Assembly: GCF_003234445.2 (NCBI RefSeq)
Contig: NZ_CP126269.1
Location: 1,922,001 to 1,986,000, forward strand
Length of the DNA stretch: 64,000 nt
Direction: 5' to 3'
From: Curtobacterium sp. MCLR17_036
GTDB taxonomy: Bacteria; Actinomycetota; Actinomycetes; Actinomycetales; Microbacteriaceae
Made by a program: the position numbers and the translations under genes. A model generated the notes under the pieces. The model was not told the DNA's origin, ran no database searches, and saw only the letters and a program-made list of their open reading frames with translations. Positions 44,715 through 55,596 of the stretch are shown here, piece after piece. The number at the start of each line of letters is the position of its first letter. The first letter of the stretch is position 1.

Positions 44715-46133
44715 CTAGCCGACGGATCCTTCCATGCTCATCTCGATGAGCTTGTTGAGTTCGAGTGCGTACTCCATCGGGAGCTCACGGGCGATCGGCT
44801 CGATGAAGCCGCGCACGATCATCGCCATCGCCTCGTCCTCGGGCATGCCGCGCGACATCAGGTAGAAGAGCTGCTCCTCGCTGACCCGCGAGACCGTGGC
44901 CTCGTGGCCGAGCTGCACGTCGTCGACCCGGATGTCGATCGCCGGGTAGGTGTCGCTCCGGCTGATCGTGTCCACCAGCAGCGCGTCACAGCGCACGGTG
45001 TTCGCCGAGTGGTGTGCGCTGGCGTCGACGCGGACCTCGCCGCGGTACCCGGCACGACCGCCACCGCGGGCGATCGACTTCGAGACGATCGACGACGTCG
45101 TGTACGGCGCCATGTGGACCATCTTCGCGCCGGCGTCCTGGTGCTGGCCCGGGCCAGCGAAGGCGACCGACAGGGTCTCGCCCTTGGCGTGCTCGCCGGC
45201 GAGGTAGATCGACGGGTACTTCATCGTGACCTTGGACCCGATGTTGCCGTCGATCCACTCCATCGTCGCGCCCTCGTGCGCGATCGCACGCTTGGTGACG
45301 AGGTTGTAGACGTTGTTCGACCAGTTCTGGATCGTCGTGTACCGCACGCGGGCGTTCTTCTTCACGATGATCTCGACGACGGCCGAGTGCAGCGAGTCCG
45401 ACTTGTAGATCGGGGCGGTGCAGCCCTCGATGTAGTGGACGTACGAGTCCTCGTCCGCGATGATCAGCGTCCGCTCGAACTGGCCCATGTTCTCGGTGTT
45501 GATCCGGAAGTAGGCCTGCAGCGGGATCTCGACGTGCACGCCCTTCGGGACGTAGACGAACGAGCCACCGGACCAGACGGCCGTGTTCAGCGCGGCGAAC
45601 TTGTTGTCGCCGGCCGGGATCACGGTGCCGAAGTACTCCTCGAACAGCTCGGGGTGCTCGCGGAGCGCCGTGTCGGTGTCCATGAAGATGACGCCCTGCT
45701 GCTCCAGGTCCTCGCGGATCTGGTGGTAGACGACCTCGGACTCGTACTGCGCGGCGACACCGGCGACGAGGCGCTGGCGCTCCGCCTCGGGGATGCCGAG
45801 CTTCTCGTAGGTCTCACGGATGTCGGCGGGCAGGTCCTCCCACGACTGCGCCTGCTTCTCCGTGGAGCGCACGAAGTACTTGATGTTGTCGAAGTCGATG
45901 CCGGTCAGGTCGGCACCCCACGTCGGCATCGGCTTGCGGCCGAAGAGCGACAGCCCCTTGAGGCGGTTCTTCAGCATCCACTCGGGCTCGCCCTTGAGGT
46001 TCGAGATGTCGGTGACGACCTCGTCCGAGACACCGCGACGGGCGGAGGCGCCGGCCGAGTCGGAGTCGGACCAGCCGAACTCGTATTGGCCGAGCCCTTC
46101 GAGCTCGGGACGGTCGATGAGCACGTCGGACAT
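44715..46133 (-). CDS. sufB: Fe-S cluster assembly protein SufB
   Basis: 472-residue scaffold subunit. It has [39 protein letters not shown] and [11 protein letters not shown], whose Cys matches the cluster-building Cys of SufB, followed by [12 protein letters not shown]. No intein or insert is present; length is normal. The ATG at 46131-46133 has GAGGAGACC just upstream. It is first in the operon sufB-sufD-Rieske-sufC-sufT; no sufR repressor gene lies before it. It is divergent from ctaA. Confidence 0.96.
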   Translation of the reverse strand: MSDVLIDRPELEGLGQYEFGWSDSDSAGASARRGVSDEVVTDISNLKGEPEWMLKNRLKGLSLFGRKPMPTWGADLTGIDFDNIKYFVRSTEKQAQSWEDLPADIRETYEKLGIPEAERQRLVAGVAAQYESEVVYHQIREDLEQQGVIFMDTDTALREHPELFEEYFGTVIPAGDNKFAALNTAVWSGGSFVYVPKGVHVEIPLQAYFRINTENMGQFERTLIIADEDSYVHYIEGCTAPIYKSDSLHSAVVEIIVKKNARVRYTTIQNWSNNVYNLVTKRAIAHEGATMEWIDGNIGSKVTMKYPSIYLAGEHAKGETLSVAFAGPGQHQDAGAKMVHMAPYTTSSIVSKSIARGGGRAGYRGEVRVDASAHHSANTVRCDALLVDTISRSDTYPAIDIRVDDVQLGHEATVSRVSEEQLFYLMSRGMPEDEAMAMIVRGFIEPIARELPMEYALELNKLIEMSMEGSVG

Positions 46134-46317
46134 GGTCTCCTCGTTTCCTTCTCGCGGACAGCGTTCTCGGGTGTGAACCCGTGGCGTCTGGACGCCATTC
46201 CACCGCAGACCGCCGACAGGCGGACACGGTGCTGCTCCCTCGCAACGACAATGGTTCCACGCAGTCCGTGGAGTGATCGGCGAACTCGGCTCATTCGGAG
46301 CCGGCGCCTGCCTAGAC

Positions 46318-46346
46318 TTGACTGCTGCTGAACCCTCGAATCCTAC
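46318..46346 (+). promoter_or_regulatory. Candidate promoter of ctaA
   Basis: TTGACT (46318-46323) and TCCTAC (46341-46346) are 17 bp apart, 38 bases before the ctaA GTG. The -35 is close to consensus and the -10 is moderate. Confidence 0.6.
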
Positions 46347-46384
46347 AGGTTCACTGCACGGAACAACAGGAAGGCACCACCCTC

Positions 46385-47359
46385 GTGACAAGCGTCGGAA
46401 CCCCCGTCGAGCAGGACGTCCGCTCCGAGCGGTGGTGGACGCTCCCCCGCGCGGTCGACGGTCGCGTGGTCGCGCTCGCCTGGGCGTCGTTCGTCGTCGA
46501 GGTCCTGCTGATCGGCACCGGCGGCCTCGTGCGGCTCACCGCTTCGGGCCTCGGCTGCCCGACCTGGCCGAAGTGCACCGCCGAGTCGCTCGTGTCGACG
46601 CCCGAGATGGGCATCCACGGCGTCATCGAGTTCGGCAACCGCCTGCTCACGTTCGTGCTCGTGGTCGTCGCCGTGGCGATGTTCCTGGCGGTCGTCCGGA
46701 TGCTCCGCACCCGGTCCGAGCTGTTCTGGCTCGCGTTCGCCCAGGGCGTCGCGATCCCGGTGCAGGCCGTCATCGGCGGGCTGAGCGTCCTCACCAGCCT
46801 GAACCCGTTCGTGGTCGGTCTGCACTTCGTGGTCTCGGCCGCCCTCACCGCCGTCACCGCCGCCCTCGTCTACCGCACCGTGCACGGTCCCCGCACCGCC
46901 GACCGGCTCGTGCCGGCCTGGTACACCGGCGTCGTCCGCGCCACCGTCGCCGCCGTCGTCGTCACCGTGCTCGTCGGCATCCTCACCACCGGCAGCGGCC
47001 CGCACGCCGGCGCCGACGAGAAGGTCGACGGCGGACGCCTGCACCGCACCGGCTTCGACCCCGCGGTCATGGAGCACGTGCACGCCTGGCCGGCCTACGC
47101 CCTCTTCGCCCTCACCCTCGTGCTCGTCGTCGGCGCGGTGCGCCTGCGGCTGTCGAGCAAGTGGGCGCTCCTGCTGCTCGTCGTCGAGTTCCTGCAGATC
47201 GCGGTCGGCCTGACGCAGGCCCGGACGGGTCTGCCGGCCGGCCTCGTCGGCACGCACATGGTGCTCGCGGGGCTGCTCGTCGGCGCGACCACCGCCGTCG
47301 TGCTCTCGACCCGGGGCAGCGCCGGCCGCCTCGCCCTGCGGGAACCGCTCGACGCCTGA
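46385..47359 (+). CDS. ctaA: Heme A synthase (COX15/CtaA)
   Basis: 324-residue membrane enzyme that oxidises heme O to heme A for cytochrome aa3. About eight helices are seen. [21 protein letters not shown] carries the early conserved turn and Cys, and heme-ligand His residues fall in [36 protein letters not shown] and [11 protein letters not shown]. The GTG start follows CAGGAAGG. It is divergent from sufB and convergent with ctaB. Confidence 0.95.
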   Translation: MTSVGTPVEQDVRSERWWTLPRAVDGRVVALAWASFVVEVLLIGTGGLVRLTASGLGCPTWPKCTAESLVSTPEMGIHGVIEFGNRLLTFVLVVVAVAMFLAVVRMLRTRSELFWLAFAQGVAIPVQAVIGGLSVLTSLNPFVVGLHFVVSAALTAVTAALVYRTVHGPRTADRLVPAWYTGVVRATVAAVVVTVLVGILTTGSGPHAGADEKVDGGRLHRTGFDPAVMEHVHAWPAYALFALTLVLVVGAVRLRLSSKWALLLLVVEFLQIAVGLTQARTGLPAGLVGTHMVLAGLLVGATTAVVLSTRGSAGRLALREPLDA

Positions 47360-47392
47360 CGCCCGGGCGCGTCGCGCCCTCGGCACCGTCCT

Positions 47393-47430
47393 GCGACACC
47401 CCACGAGTCGATCGACTCGTGGGGTGTCGC
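47393..47430 (+). terminator. ctaA terminator
   Basis: Eighteen-base perfect arms (47393-47410 and 47413-47430) around an AT centre; nearly a pure palindrome. Confidence 0.88.
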
Positions 47431-47557
47431 TCGTTGCGCACGCATCCGGTGCGCGCGCACCGTCCGTCAGCCCACGCGACGATCGACCGGTGGATCGTCG
47501 CAACCAGCGTGCGCCCCACGCCCTGCGCCCCGCGCCCCCGCGCCCCCGCTCGCACCG

Positions 47558-47605
47558 GGCGGTCGGGAGGCCCGTGGCGGCGCCGCCACGGGCCTCCCGA
47601 CCGCC
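47558..47605 (-). terminator. 48-bp perfect palindrome (GGGAGGC family)
   Basis: Two 24-base arms meet at 47581/47582 without spacer, 123 bases past the ctaB stop. It shares the GGGAGGC/GCCTCCC core with five other elements in the window. Confidence 0.75.
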
Positions 47606-47728
47606 GATCGAGCACGTCGTGCACCGCAGCGCACCGACGTCGGCCGGCACGCGCCGCAACGCACGAGACGCCGCCGTCCCCGGCGGCGTCTCGACGACAC
47701 GGACGTCGCCCAGCGGCGACGACCCGTC

Positions 47729-48670
47729 CTAGAAGGTGAAGACCTGCGGCAGCAGCGGGTCGATGCCCACGGCGATGAAGAGCAGCGTCAGGTAGGTGAT
47801 CGAGCTGTGGAAGACGCGCATCGGCTGCACGTGCTCGACGTGCTGGATCGCCCGCGAGTACAGCCGGTGGGACTCGACGACGAACCAGATGCCGCCGGCC
47901 AGTGCCACCACCGTGTAGAGCGGCCCCATGTGCGCGACCGGGATGAGCAGGAGCGAGCAGACGAGCGTCGCCCAGGCGTACAGGACCACCTGCAGGCCGA
48001 CGACGGTGCGGCCGCGGACCACCGCGAGCATCGGGACGTCGGCGGCGTCGTAGTCGTCGCGGTACTTCATCGAGAGCGGCCAGTAGTGCGGCGGCGTCCA
48101 CAGGAAGATGACCATGAACAGGATGACCGGGGCCCAGGTGAGCGACCCGGTGACGCCGGCCCAGCCGATGAGGACGGGCATGCAGCCGGCGGAGCCGCCC
48201 CAGACGATGTTCTGCGGGGTGCGGCGCTTGAGCCACAGCGTGTACACGAACACGTAGATGAGGATCGCGACGACGCTCAGCGCCGCGGCGAGCCAGTTCA
48301 CCAGGAACCCGAGCACCGCCGTGGAGAGCACGGCGAGCACCCACGAGAACACGAGGGCCTCGCGGTCCGAGAGCTCCCCGGTGACGAGCGGCCGCGTGCT
48401 CGTCCGCTTCATGAGGCGGTCGATGTCGCGGTCGATGTAGCAGTTGAACGCCGACGCGGAGCCGGCGGACATCGCGCCGCCGAGCATCGTCCAGAAGACG
48501 AGCCACAGGTCCGGCACACCGCGCTCGGCCAGGAACATCGTCGGCGCCGTGGTGACGAGCAGCAGCTCCATCACGCGCGGCTTCGTCAACGAGACGTACG
48601 CACGGACCTTGCGCGACAGGACCGAACGGGGTCGGTCGGTGTCTGGCCGGGTCACGGTGGCAGTCGGCAA
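47729..48670 (-). CDS. ctaB: Protoheme IX farnesyltransferase (heme O synthase)
   Basis: 313-residue UbiA-family prenyltransferase with about nine helices. The first Asp motif is [15 protein letters not shown] (near 82-96) with TRPLVTG after it, and the second is [14 protein letters not shown]. It farnesylates heme B to heme O, which CtaA then oxidises. It is divergent from tkt across 420 bp, the usual actinobacterial arrangement. Confidence 0.95.
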   Translation of the reverse strand: MPTATVTRPDTDRPRSVLSRKVRAYVSLTKPRVMELLLVTTAPTMFLAERGVPDLWLVFWTMLGGAMSAGSASAFNCYIDRDIDRLMKRTSTRPLVTGELSDREALVFSWVLAVLSTAVLGFLVNWLAAALSVVAILIYVFVYTLWLKRRTPQNIVWGGSAGCMPVLIGWAGVTGSLTWAPVILFMVIFLWTPPHYWPLSMKYRDDYDAADVPMLAVVRGRTVVGLQVVLYAWATLVCSLLLIPVAHMGPLYTVVALAGGIWFVVESHRLYSRAIQHVEHVQPMRVFHSSITYLTLLFIAVGIDPLLPQVFTF

Positions 48671-49090
48671 GGGAACCTCAGTCTGTTCGCATCAGCTCGC
48701 ACACTCGGTGGACGACTGCGGCGGCGTCCGGGCATGCGCTGACCCGGAATGTCCACGGGTCCCGATCAGTTTACGCGATGGAAGCGCCGCGACGGTGCCC
48801 CGCTCCGACATCCCGACCGGATCCGCTCCGGACCCCGACGCCGCCGACACGCCCGGCGGGGAGCGCCGACGACTGCCCGGGCGCCGACTTCGGAGGTCTC
48901 CTGAACCCCCTCTGAGTGCCGGGTCACTATGCTGGACATGCCCTCCCGCAGTGCGTGCCCCGATGACGTCGGCGTGACGAGCCGGTCGGCCGCCGCTCGA
49001 CGGCGACACGACTCGGCCCCGGGATGGCCACATGTCCGTGCGATGGCACGAGCCCTCGCACATGTCGCATCAAGAAGGGTCAACATCCAA
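48671..49090. other. Divergent ctaB/tkt regulatory region
   Basis: 420 bp without a gene. A TATGCT box (48928-48933) is a possible -10 for tkt, giving a leader of about 150 nt. Near its 3' end GTGCGA/TCGCAC and flanking CATG elements at about 49032-49068 could form a hairpin. An in-frame extension of tkt starts at 48929 but lacks transketolase homology. Confidence 0.55.
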
Positions 49091-51184
49091 GTGGCTGAAT
49101 TCACCTGGGACGCCATCGACCGGAAGGCCGTCGACACGGCCCGCGTACTCGCCGCCGACTCGGTCGAGGCCGCCGGCAACGGTCACCCCGGCACCGCGAT
49201 GAGCCTCGCTCCGCTCGCCCACCTGCTCTTCCAGAAGGTGATGCGTCGCGACCCGAGCGACTCCACCTGGATCGGCCGCGACCGCTTCATCCTCTCCGCC
49301 GGTCACGCCTCGATCCTGCAGTACGTGCAGTTCTACCTGCACGGCTACGGCCTCGAGCTCGAGGACCTCCAGCACCTGCGGAAGTGGGGCTCGAAGACCC
49401 CGGGTCACCCGGAGTACGGCCACACCGACGGTGTCGAGATCACCACCGGCCCGCTCGGCCAGGGCCTCGCCAGCGCCGTGGGCTTCGGCTACGCGCAGCG
49501 CTTCGAGCGCGGCCTGTTCGACCCGGAGACCGCCGACGGCGAGTCGCCGTTCGACCACTTCACCTACGTGATCGCCGGTGACGGTGACATGCAGGAGGGC
49601 GTCACGAACGAGGCCGCGAGCCTCGCCGGCCGCCAGCAGCTCGGTCGCCTCGTCGTCTTCTACGACTCGAACCAGATCTCGATCGAGGACGACACCGACA
49701 TCTCCTTCTCGGAGAGCGTCCCGGACCGCTACGAGGCCCTCGGCTGGCACGTCCAGACCGTCGACTGGAAGCAGACCGGCGAGTACTCGGAGGACGCCGA
49801 GGCGCTCTTCGCCGCGGTCGAGGCCGCCAAGGCCGTCTCCGACAAGCCGTCGCTCATCGTCCTCAAGACGATCATCGGCTGGCCGTCGCCGACCAAGCAG
49901 AACTCCGGCAAGATCCACGGCTCCGCCCTCGGTGGCGAGGAGCTGAAGGGCCTCAAGGAGGTCCTCGGCTTCGACCCCGAGCAGACCTTCCACGTCGACC
50001 CCGAGGTCCTCGAGTACACCCGCGGCGCCGTCGCCAAGGGCCAGGCCGAGCACGCCGAGTGGCAGAAGACCTTCGACGCGTGGGCCGCGGCCAACCCGGA
50101 GAAGAAGGCGATCCTCGACCGCATCAACGCGGGCGAGCTCCCCGAGGGCCTCGAGGAGGCGCTCCCCGTCTTCCCGACCGACAAGGCCGTCTCGACCCGC
50201 GCCGCCTCCGGCAAGGTCATCAACGCCATCGCGCCGCTCATGCCCGAGTTCTGGGGCGGTTCGGCGGACCTCGCCGAGTCGAACCTGACGACGATCGAGG
50301 GCGCCAAGTCCTTCGGTCCGGCCGAGGCCTCGACGAAGGCCTGGAGCACCGACCCGTACGGCCGCGTGCTGCACTTCGGCATCCGCGAGCACGCGATGGG
50401 CTCGATCCTGTCCGGCATCGTGCTGCACGGGAACACCCGCCCCTTCGGCGGCACGTTCCTCATCTTCAGCGACTACATGCGCCCGGCGGTCCGTCTCGCC
50501 GCGCTCATGCAGGCGCCGGCGATCTACGTCTGGACGCACGACTCCGTCGCCCTCGGTGAGGACGGCCCGACGCACCAGCCGATCGAGCAGATCTCGTCGC
50601 TCCGTGCGATCCCCGGCCTCGACGTGGTCCGCCCCGCCGACGCCAACGAGGTCGCGTACGCCTGGCTCGAGATGCTCAAGCACACCGACCGCCCGGCCGG
50701 CATCGCGCTGAGCCGTCAGAACCTCCCCGTCTTCGAGCGTGGCGAGGGCGAGGCGTCGGGTGAGACCTTCGCGTCGGCGAAGAACGTCGGCAAGGGTGCG
50801 TACATCCTGGCCGAGGCGCCGAACGGCACCCCGGACGTGATCCTCATCGCGACCGGTTCCGAGGTCCAGATCGCCGTCGAGGCCCGCGAGCAGCTGAAGG
50901 GCGAGGGCATCAACGCCCGCGTCGTCAGCGCACCGTCGCTCGAGTGGTTCCGCGCCCAGTCCGAGAACTACCAGGACCAGGTGCTCCCGAAGGACGTCAC
51001 CGCACGCGTGTCGGTCGAGGCCGGCATCGCCATGAGCTGGCGCGACATCGTCGGCGACAAGGGCCGCAGCGTCTCGATCGAGCACTTCGGTGCCTCGGCC
51101 GACTACCAGACGCTCTTCAAGGAGTTCGGCTTCACGACGGAGCACGTCGTCGCCGCCGCGAAGGAATCGATCGCGGCTTCCTGA
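49091..51184 (+). CDS. tkt: Transketolase
   Basis: 697-residue thiamin-diphosphate enzyme of the pentose phosphate pathway, moving C2 units between sugar phosphates. [19 protein letters not shown] opens the N-terminal domain, [18 protein letters not shown] is the TPP/Mg2+ motif, and [16 protein letters not shown] the pyrimidine-domain signature. The GTG at 49091 ([14 protein letters not shown]) is preferred over the upstream frame. First gene of the operon tkt-tal-pgi-zwf-opcA-pgl. Confidence 0.95.
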   Translation: MAEFTWDAIDRKAVDTARVLAADSVEAAGNGHPGTAMSLAPLAHLLFQKVMRRDPSDSTWIGRDRFILSAGHASILQYVQFYLHGYGLELEDLQHLRKWGSKTPGHPEYGHTDGVEITTGPLGQGLASAVGFGYAQRFERGLFDPETADGESPFDHFTYVIAGDGDMQEGVTNEAASLAGRQQLGRLVVFYDSNQISIEDDTDISFSESVPDRYEALGWHVQTVDWKQTGEYSEDAEALFAAVEAAKAVSDKPSLIVLKTIIGWPSPTKQNSGKIHGSALGGEELKGLKEVLGFDPEQTFHVDPEVLEYTRGAVAKGQAEHAEWQKTFDAWAAANPEKKAILDRINAGELPEGLEEALPVFPTDKAVSTRAASGKVINAIAPLMPEFWGGSADLAESNLTTIEGAKSFGPAEASTKAWSTDPYGRVLHFGIREHAMGSILSGIVLHGNTRPFGGTFLIFSDYMRPAVRLAALMQAPAIYVWTHDSVALGEDGPTHQPIEQISSLRAIPGLDVVRPADANEVAYAWLEMLKHTDRPAGIALSRQNLPVFERGEGEASGETFASAKNVGKGAYILAEAPNGTPDVILIATGSEVQIAVEAREQLKGEGINARVVSAPSLEWFRAQSENYQDQVLPKDVTARVSVEAGIAMSWRDIVGDKGRSVSIEHFGASADYQTLFKEFGFTTEHVVAAAKESIAAS

Positions 51185-51191
51185 CCCACCG

Positions 51192-51221
51192 GGGCCGGGT
51201 CCGGTCACCCGGATCCGGCCC
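51192..51221 (+). terminator. Hairpin after tkt
   Basis: GGGCCGGGTCCGG (51192-51204) pairs with 51209-51221 with one G-U pair around TCAC, then TTCT. It may attenuate rather than end the operon, since tal follows on the same strand. Confidence 0.7.
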
Positions 51222-51225
51222 TTCT

Positions 51226-51265
51226 GCCGGGAGGCGCGGCGCGGTTCCGCCCCGGGCCTCCCGGC
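51226..51265 (+). terminator. Second hairpin between tkt and tal (GGGAGGC family, imperfect)
   Basis: GCCGGGAGGC (51226-51235) pairs with GCCTCCCGGC (51256-51265). The inner part is less symmetric than in the other family members. Confidence 0.65.
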
Positions 51266-51323
51266 CCCCAGACCCCGACTCACGGTCCTCACGGACCCGT
51301 CGACGAAAGAAGAAGAGAAACAC

Positions 51324-52436
51324 ATGGCTGACACCACCCCCACCGCCGCCCTCTCCGCGGTCGGCGTGAGCATCTGGCTCGACGACCTCTCGCGCGAGCT
51401 CCTCGAGACCGGCAAGCTCACCGAGCTCATCGAGCAGAAGAACGTCGTCGGCGTGACGACGAACCCGACGATCTTCGCGTCGGCCCTCGCCAAGGGCGAG
51501 CGCTACGACTCGCAGGTCAAGGAGCTCGCCGCTGCGGGCACCGAGGTCACCGAGGCGATCTTCGAGATCACCACGCAGGACGTCGCGAACGCGTCCGACG
51601 TCTTCAAGCCGATCTACGACGAGACCAAGGGCTTCGACGGCCGTGTCTCGATCGAGGTCGAGCCGGGCCTGGCCCACGAGACCGAGAAGACCATCGAGCA
51701 GGCCAAGTTCCTGTTCGAGAAGGTCGGTCGCGAGAACGTCCTCATCAAGATCCCCGCCACGGTCGAGGGCCTCGAGGCCATCACCGAGGTCATCGGCGCC
51801 GGCATCTCCGTCAACGTCACGCTGATCTTCTCGCTCGAGCGCTACCGCGCCGTCATCGACGCCTACCTCGGTGGGCTCGAGAAGGCCAAGGCCGCCGGCC
51901 ACGACCTGTCGAAGATCCACTCGGTCGCGTCGTTCTTCGTGTCGCGCGTCGACTCCGAGATCGACAAGCGCCTGGACGCCGTCGGCACCGACGAGGCCAC
52001 GGCCCTCAAGTCGAAGGCCGGCATCGCCAACGCGCAGCTCGCCTACCAGGTCTGGACCGAGGCGTTCGCCTCCGAGCGCGCCCTCGGCCTGCTCGAGTCC
52101 GGTGCGAACACGCAGCGCCCGCTGTGGGCCTCGACCGGCGTCAAGGACCCGTCGCTCCCCGACACGCTCTACGTGACCGAGCTCGCCGCCCCGAACACGG
52201 TCAACACCATGCCGGGCAAGACCCTCGACGCGACCTTCGAGCACGGCGAGATCCACGGCGACGCCATCGCCGGCTCGTTCGACGACGCGCAGCAGGTCCT
52301 CGACCAGCTCGCCGCGCAGGGCATCGACTACGACGACGTCGTGGCGCTCCTCGAGAAGGAGGGCGTGGACAAGTTCAACGTGTCGTGGGGCGAGCTCGTC
52401 GACACCGTCAAGGCCGCGCTCGAGGGCGCGAAGTAG
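51324..52436 (+). CDS. tal: Transaldolase
   Basis: 370-residue TIM barrel that transfers dihydroxyacetone units. The Schiff-base Lys is K142 in [23 protein letters not shown] (43-55) and the late [12 protein letters not shown] are typical of the long actinobacterial/cyanobacterial form. GAAGAGAAAC precedes the ATG. Its TAG overlaps the pgi GTG by one base, so the two are coupled. Confidence 0.95.
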   Translation: MADTTPTAALSAVGVSIWLDDLSRELLETGKLTELIEQKNVVGVTTNPTIFASALAKGERYDSQVKELAAAGTEVTEAIFEITTQDVANASDVFKPIYDETKGFDGRVSIEVEPGLAHETEKTIEQAKFLFEKVGRENVLIKIPATVEGLEAITEVIGAGISVNVTLIFSLERYRAVIDAYLGGLEKAKAAGHDLSKIHSVASFFVSRVDSEIDKRLDAVGTDEATALKSKAGIANAQLAYQVWTEAFASERALGLLESGANTQRPLWASTGVKDPSLPDTLYVTELAAPNTVNTMPGKTLDATFEHGEIHGDAIAGSFDDAQQVLDQLAAQGIDYDDVVALLEKEGVDKFNVSWGELVDTVKAALEGAK

Positions 52437-54034
52437 TGACGGTTTCCATCGCAGCCAGCGGCGATGCCGCGCGGGCCATCGAACAGGTGGTCCCGCGGCT
52501 CGTCGCTGACCTGGTGGCCTCGGGCATCACCGCCCAGGACGCCGACCTGTGGGGAGCCGACGCCGAGGCCGAGGCGTCGAAGCGCCTCGGCTGGGTGGAG
52601 GCCGTCTCGGTCTCCCGCCCGCTCGTCGCCGAGGTGTCTGCACTGCGCGAGTCGCTCATCGCCGACGGGGTCGACCGTGTCGTCCTCGCCGGCATGGGCG
52701 GCTCGTCGCTCGCGCCCGAGGTCATCACCCGGACCGCGGGCGTCCCGCTGACCGTGCTCGACTCGACCGACCCGGCCCAGGTCCGGGCGGCCGTCGCCAC
52801 CGACCTCGAGCGCACCGTGCTCGTCGTGTCGTCGAAGTCGGGCTCCACGCTCGAGACGGACTCGCAGCGTCGGGTGTACGAGCAGGCCTTCCGCGACGCC
52901 GGCATCGACCCCGCCCGCCGCATCGTCGTCGTGACCGACCCGGGCTCCGAGCTCGAGGCCACCGCGACCGCGGCCGGGTACCGCGTCTTCACCGCCGACC
53001 CGACCGTCGGCGGCCGCTACTCCGCGCTCACCGCGTTCGGCCTCGTGCCCTCGGGGCTTGCCGGTGCGGACATCGCGGAGCTCCTCGACGAGGCGGACGC
53101 CATCTCGGCGCTGCTCTCCGTCGACCTCGACGAGAACCCCGGGCTCGTGCTCGGCGCGGTCCTCGCCGGGACGGAACCGCTGCGCGACAAGATCGCGATC
53201 GTGCCGGACGGCACCCACATCGTCGGCTTCGGCGACTGGGTCGAGCAGCTGATCGCCGAGTCGACCGGCAAGGACGGCCGCGGGCTCCTGCCCGTCGTCC
53301 TGCACCCCGACTCCCCCGAGGTCACCGCCGGCCTGCCCGACGTCCAGGTCATCCGCCTGGTCGGATCGCGCGAGGACGAGCGCCACGTCGTCGAGGGCGA
53401 GGTCGAGATCACCGGCACGCTCGGTGGGCAGATCCTCGTCTGGGAGTACGCCGTCGCGGTCGCCGGACGTCTGCTCGGCATCAACCCGTTCGACCAGCCC
53501 GACGTCGAGGCCGCCAAGGTCGCGACCCGGGGACTGCTCGAGGACCGTCCCGTGCCGGCCGAGCCGGCGTTCTCCGAGGACGGCATCGCCGTCCGCGCGA
53601 CGCCTGGACTGCCGGTCGGGACGACGCTCGCGGAAGCCGTGTCGGGCCTCCTGTCCGGACTCGACGCGACCGGCTACGTGTCGGTGCAGGCGTACGTGGA
53701 CCGCACCGCGAACGGCGACCTCGAGTCGCTGCGCGACGCGATCGCGGCGCGGACCGGCCGTCCCGTCACCTTCGGGTACGGCCCGCGGTTCCTGCACTCG
53801 ACCGGGCAGTACCACAAGGGCGGACCCGCGAACGGCGTCTTCCTGCAGATCGTGGCCGACGAAGCGGATGACCTGGCGATCCCGGGGCGTCCCTTCTCGT
53901 TCGGCCGACTCATCCAGGCCCAGGCCGCCGGTGACGCGAGTGTCCTCGCGCAGCACGGCCGGCCGGTCCTGACCCTCACGACGTCGGACGCGCACGCCGC
54001 CACCGCGGCCATCGCCTCCGCCGTCTCACACTGA
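52436..54034 (+). CDS. pgi: Glucose-6-phosphate isomerase
   Basis: 532-residue SIS-domain isomerase. GMGGSSLAPEV (near 82-92) and SSKSGSTLETDSQ form the sugar-phosphate site, and FGYGPRFLHSTGQYHKGGP near the end carries the catalytic His/Lys region. It resembles the shorter, divergent Pgi found between tal and zwf in actinobacteria rather than the E. coli type. It links fructose-6-phosphate from the pathway back to glucose-6-phosphate for zwf. GTG start within the tal stop. Confidence 0.9.
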   Translation: MTVSIAASGDAARAIEQVVPRLVADLVASGITAQDADLWGADAEAEASKRLGWVEAVSVSRPLVAEVSALRESLIADGVDRVVLAGMGGSSLAPEVITRTAGVPLTVLDSTDPAQVRAAVATDLERTVLVVSSKSGSTLETDSQRRVYEQAFRDAGIDPARRIVVVTDPGSELEATATAAGYRVFTADPTVGGRYSALTAFGLVPSGLAGADIAELLDEADAISALLSVDLDENPGLVLGAVLAGTEPLRDKIAIVPDGTHIVGFGDWVEQLIAESTGKDGRGLLPVVLHPDSPEVTAGLPDVQVIRLVGSREDERHVVEGEVEITGTLGGQILVWEYAVAVAGRLLGINPFDQPDVEAAKVATRGLLEDRPVPAEPAFSEDGIAVRATPGLPVGTTLAEAVSGLLSGLDATGYVSVQAYVDRTANGDLESLRDAIAARTGRPVTFGYGPRFLHSTGQYHKGGPANGVFLQIVADEADDLAIPGRPFSFGRLIQAQAAGDASVLAQHGRPVLTLTTSDAHAATAAIASAVSH

Positions 54035-54057
54035 CCCCCGAAGGAGTTCACCGACTC

Positions 54058-55596
54058 ATGTCACCGGTGGCTGTCACTCCGGAGCACAACCCGCTCCGAC
54101 TGCCCACGGATCGTCGACTGAACCGGATCGCGGGACCGAGCACGCTCATCATCTTCGGCGTGACGGGCGACCTGTCCCGCAAGAAGCTGATGCCCGCGGT
54201 CTACGACCTGGCCAACCGGGGGCTGCTGCCCCCGGGCTTCGCGCTCGTCGGCTTCGCCCGACGCGACTGGGAGGACCAGGACTTCTCCCAGCTCGTGCAC
54301 GACGCGGTCAAGGAACACTCCCGCACCCCGTTCGACGAGGACGTCTGGCGTCAGCTCGAACAGGGCATCCGCTTCGTGCAGGGCTCGTTCGACGACCCCG
54401 AGGCGTTCCGCGAACTCAAGCGGACCGTCGACGACCTCGACGCCGAGCGCGGGACGCTGGGCAACCACGCGTTCTACCTGTCGATCCCGCCGAAGATGTT
54501 CCCGGTCGTCACCGAACAGCTCAAGCTGTCCGGCCTGACCGAGAAGCGCGACGGCTCCTGGAGCCGCGTGGTCGTCGAGAAGCCGTTCGGCTCCGACCTC
54601 CGCACCGCGCGCGAGCTGAACGCGATCGTCGAGAGCGTCTTCGCCCCCGACGACGTGTTCCGCATCGACCACTACCTCGGCAAGGAGACCGTCCAGAACC
54701 TGCTGACGCTCCGCTTCGCGAACCAGATGTACGAACCCATCTGGAACTCGAACTACGTCGACCACGTCCAGATCACGATGGCCGAGGACATCGGCGTCGC
54801 CGGACGCGCCGCCTACTACGACGGCATCGGCGCAGCGCGCGACGTCATCCAGAACCACCTGCTGCAGCTCCTCGCGCTCACCGCGATGGAGGAGCCCGTC
54901 TCGTTCAAGGCCGCCGACCTGCGTGCTGAGAAGGAGAAGGTGCTCTCCGCCGTGCGCCTGCCCGAGGACCTGTCGACCGCCACCGCCCGCGGGCAGTACG
55001 CCGGCGGCTGGCAGGGCGGCGAGAAGGTGCTCGGCTTCCTCGACGAGGCGGGCATGGACCCGCAGTCCGGCACCGAGACGTACGCGGCGATCAAGCTCGA
55101 CATCGCGACCCGTCGCTGGCAGGGCGTCCCGTTCTACCTGCGTGCCGGCAAGCGACTCGGCCGCCGCGTCACCGAGATCGCCATCGTGTTCAAGCGCGTC
55201 CCCGAGGACGTCTACGGCAACAGCCAGTCGCCCCTCGGACAGAACGCGCTCGTCATCCGTGTGCAGCCGGACGAGGGCGTCACGCTCCGCTTCGGCTCGA
55301 AGGTCCCCGGCGTCGGCACCCAGGTGCGCGACGTGACGATGGACTTCGGCTACGGCCACGCGTTCACCGAGGCATCCCCCGAGGCGTACGAGCGACTCAT
55401 CCTCGACGTGCTCCTCGGCGACCCGCCGCTGTTCCCGCGGCACCAGGAGGTCGAGCTGTCCTGGAAGATCCTCGACCCGATCGAGGAGTTCTGGGCCACG
55501 CAGGGCCAGCCCGAGCAGTACCGTCCCGGCACGTGGGGTCCGGCATCCGCCGACGCCCTGCTCGCCCGCGACGGCCGGACCTGGAGGCGTCCATGA
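54058..55596 (+). CDS. zwf: Glucose-6-phosphate dehydrogenase
   Basis: 512 residues. GVTGDLSRKKLMPA (34-47) binds NADP+, VEKPFGSDL follows, and RIDHYLGKETVQNLL carries the substrate Lys and catalytic His region. It begins the oxidative pentose phosphate pathway and makes NADPH. The ATG follows AAGGAGTTCACC. Its TGA overlaps the opcA ATG, coupling it to its assembly factor. Confidence 0.96.
   Translation: MSPVAVTPEHNPLRLPTDRRLNRIAGPSTLIIFGVTGDLSRKKLMPAVYDLANRGLLPPGFALVGFARRDWEDQDFSQLVHDAVKEHSRTPFDEDVWRQLEQGIRFVQGSFDDPEAFRELKRTVDDLDAERGTLGNHAFYLSIPPKMFPVVTEQLKLSGLTEKRDGSWSRVVVEKPFGSDLRTARELNAIVESVFAPDDVFRIDHYLGKETVQNLLTLRFANQMYEPIWNSNYVDHVQITMAEDIGVAGRAAYYDGIGAARDVIQNHLLQLLALTAMEEPVSFKAADLRAEKEKVLSAVRLPEDLSTATARGQYAGGWQGGEKVLGFLDEAGMDPQSGTETYAAIKLDIATRRWQGVPFYLRAGKRLGRRVTEIAIVFKRVPEDVYGNSQSPLGQNALVIRVQPDEGVTLRFGSKVPGVGTQVRDVTMDFGYGHAFTEASPEAYERLILDVLLGDPPLFPRHQEVELSWKILDPIEEFWATQGQPEQYRPGTWGPASADALLARDGRTWRRP

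Larger units (their letters stand above)
47360..47728. other. Gene-free spacer between convergent ctaA and ctaB
   Basis: 369 bp holding the ctaA terminator (47393-47430), a C-rich tract at 47528-47550 and a second long palindrome (47558-47605). Short open frames here are Arg/Pro-rich and not credible. Confidence 0.75.

Noticed and set aside
48929..49090. N-terminal extension of transketolase
   Set aside because: The in-frame 54 residues are Arg/Ser/Ala-rich and unlike any transketolase; the normal N-terminus begins at the GTG at 49091.
49070..51493. 807-codon minus-strand frame over tkt
   Set aside because: Antisense to transketolase; Asp/Arg/Val/Gly-rich composition and no domain.
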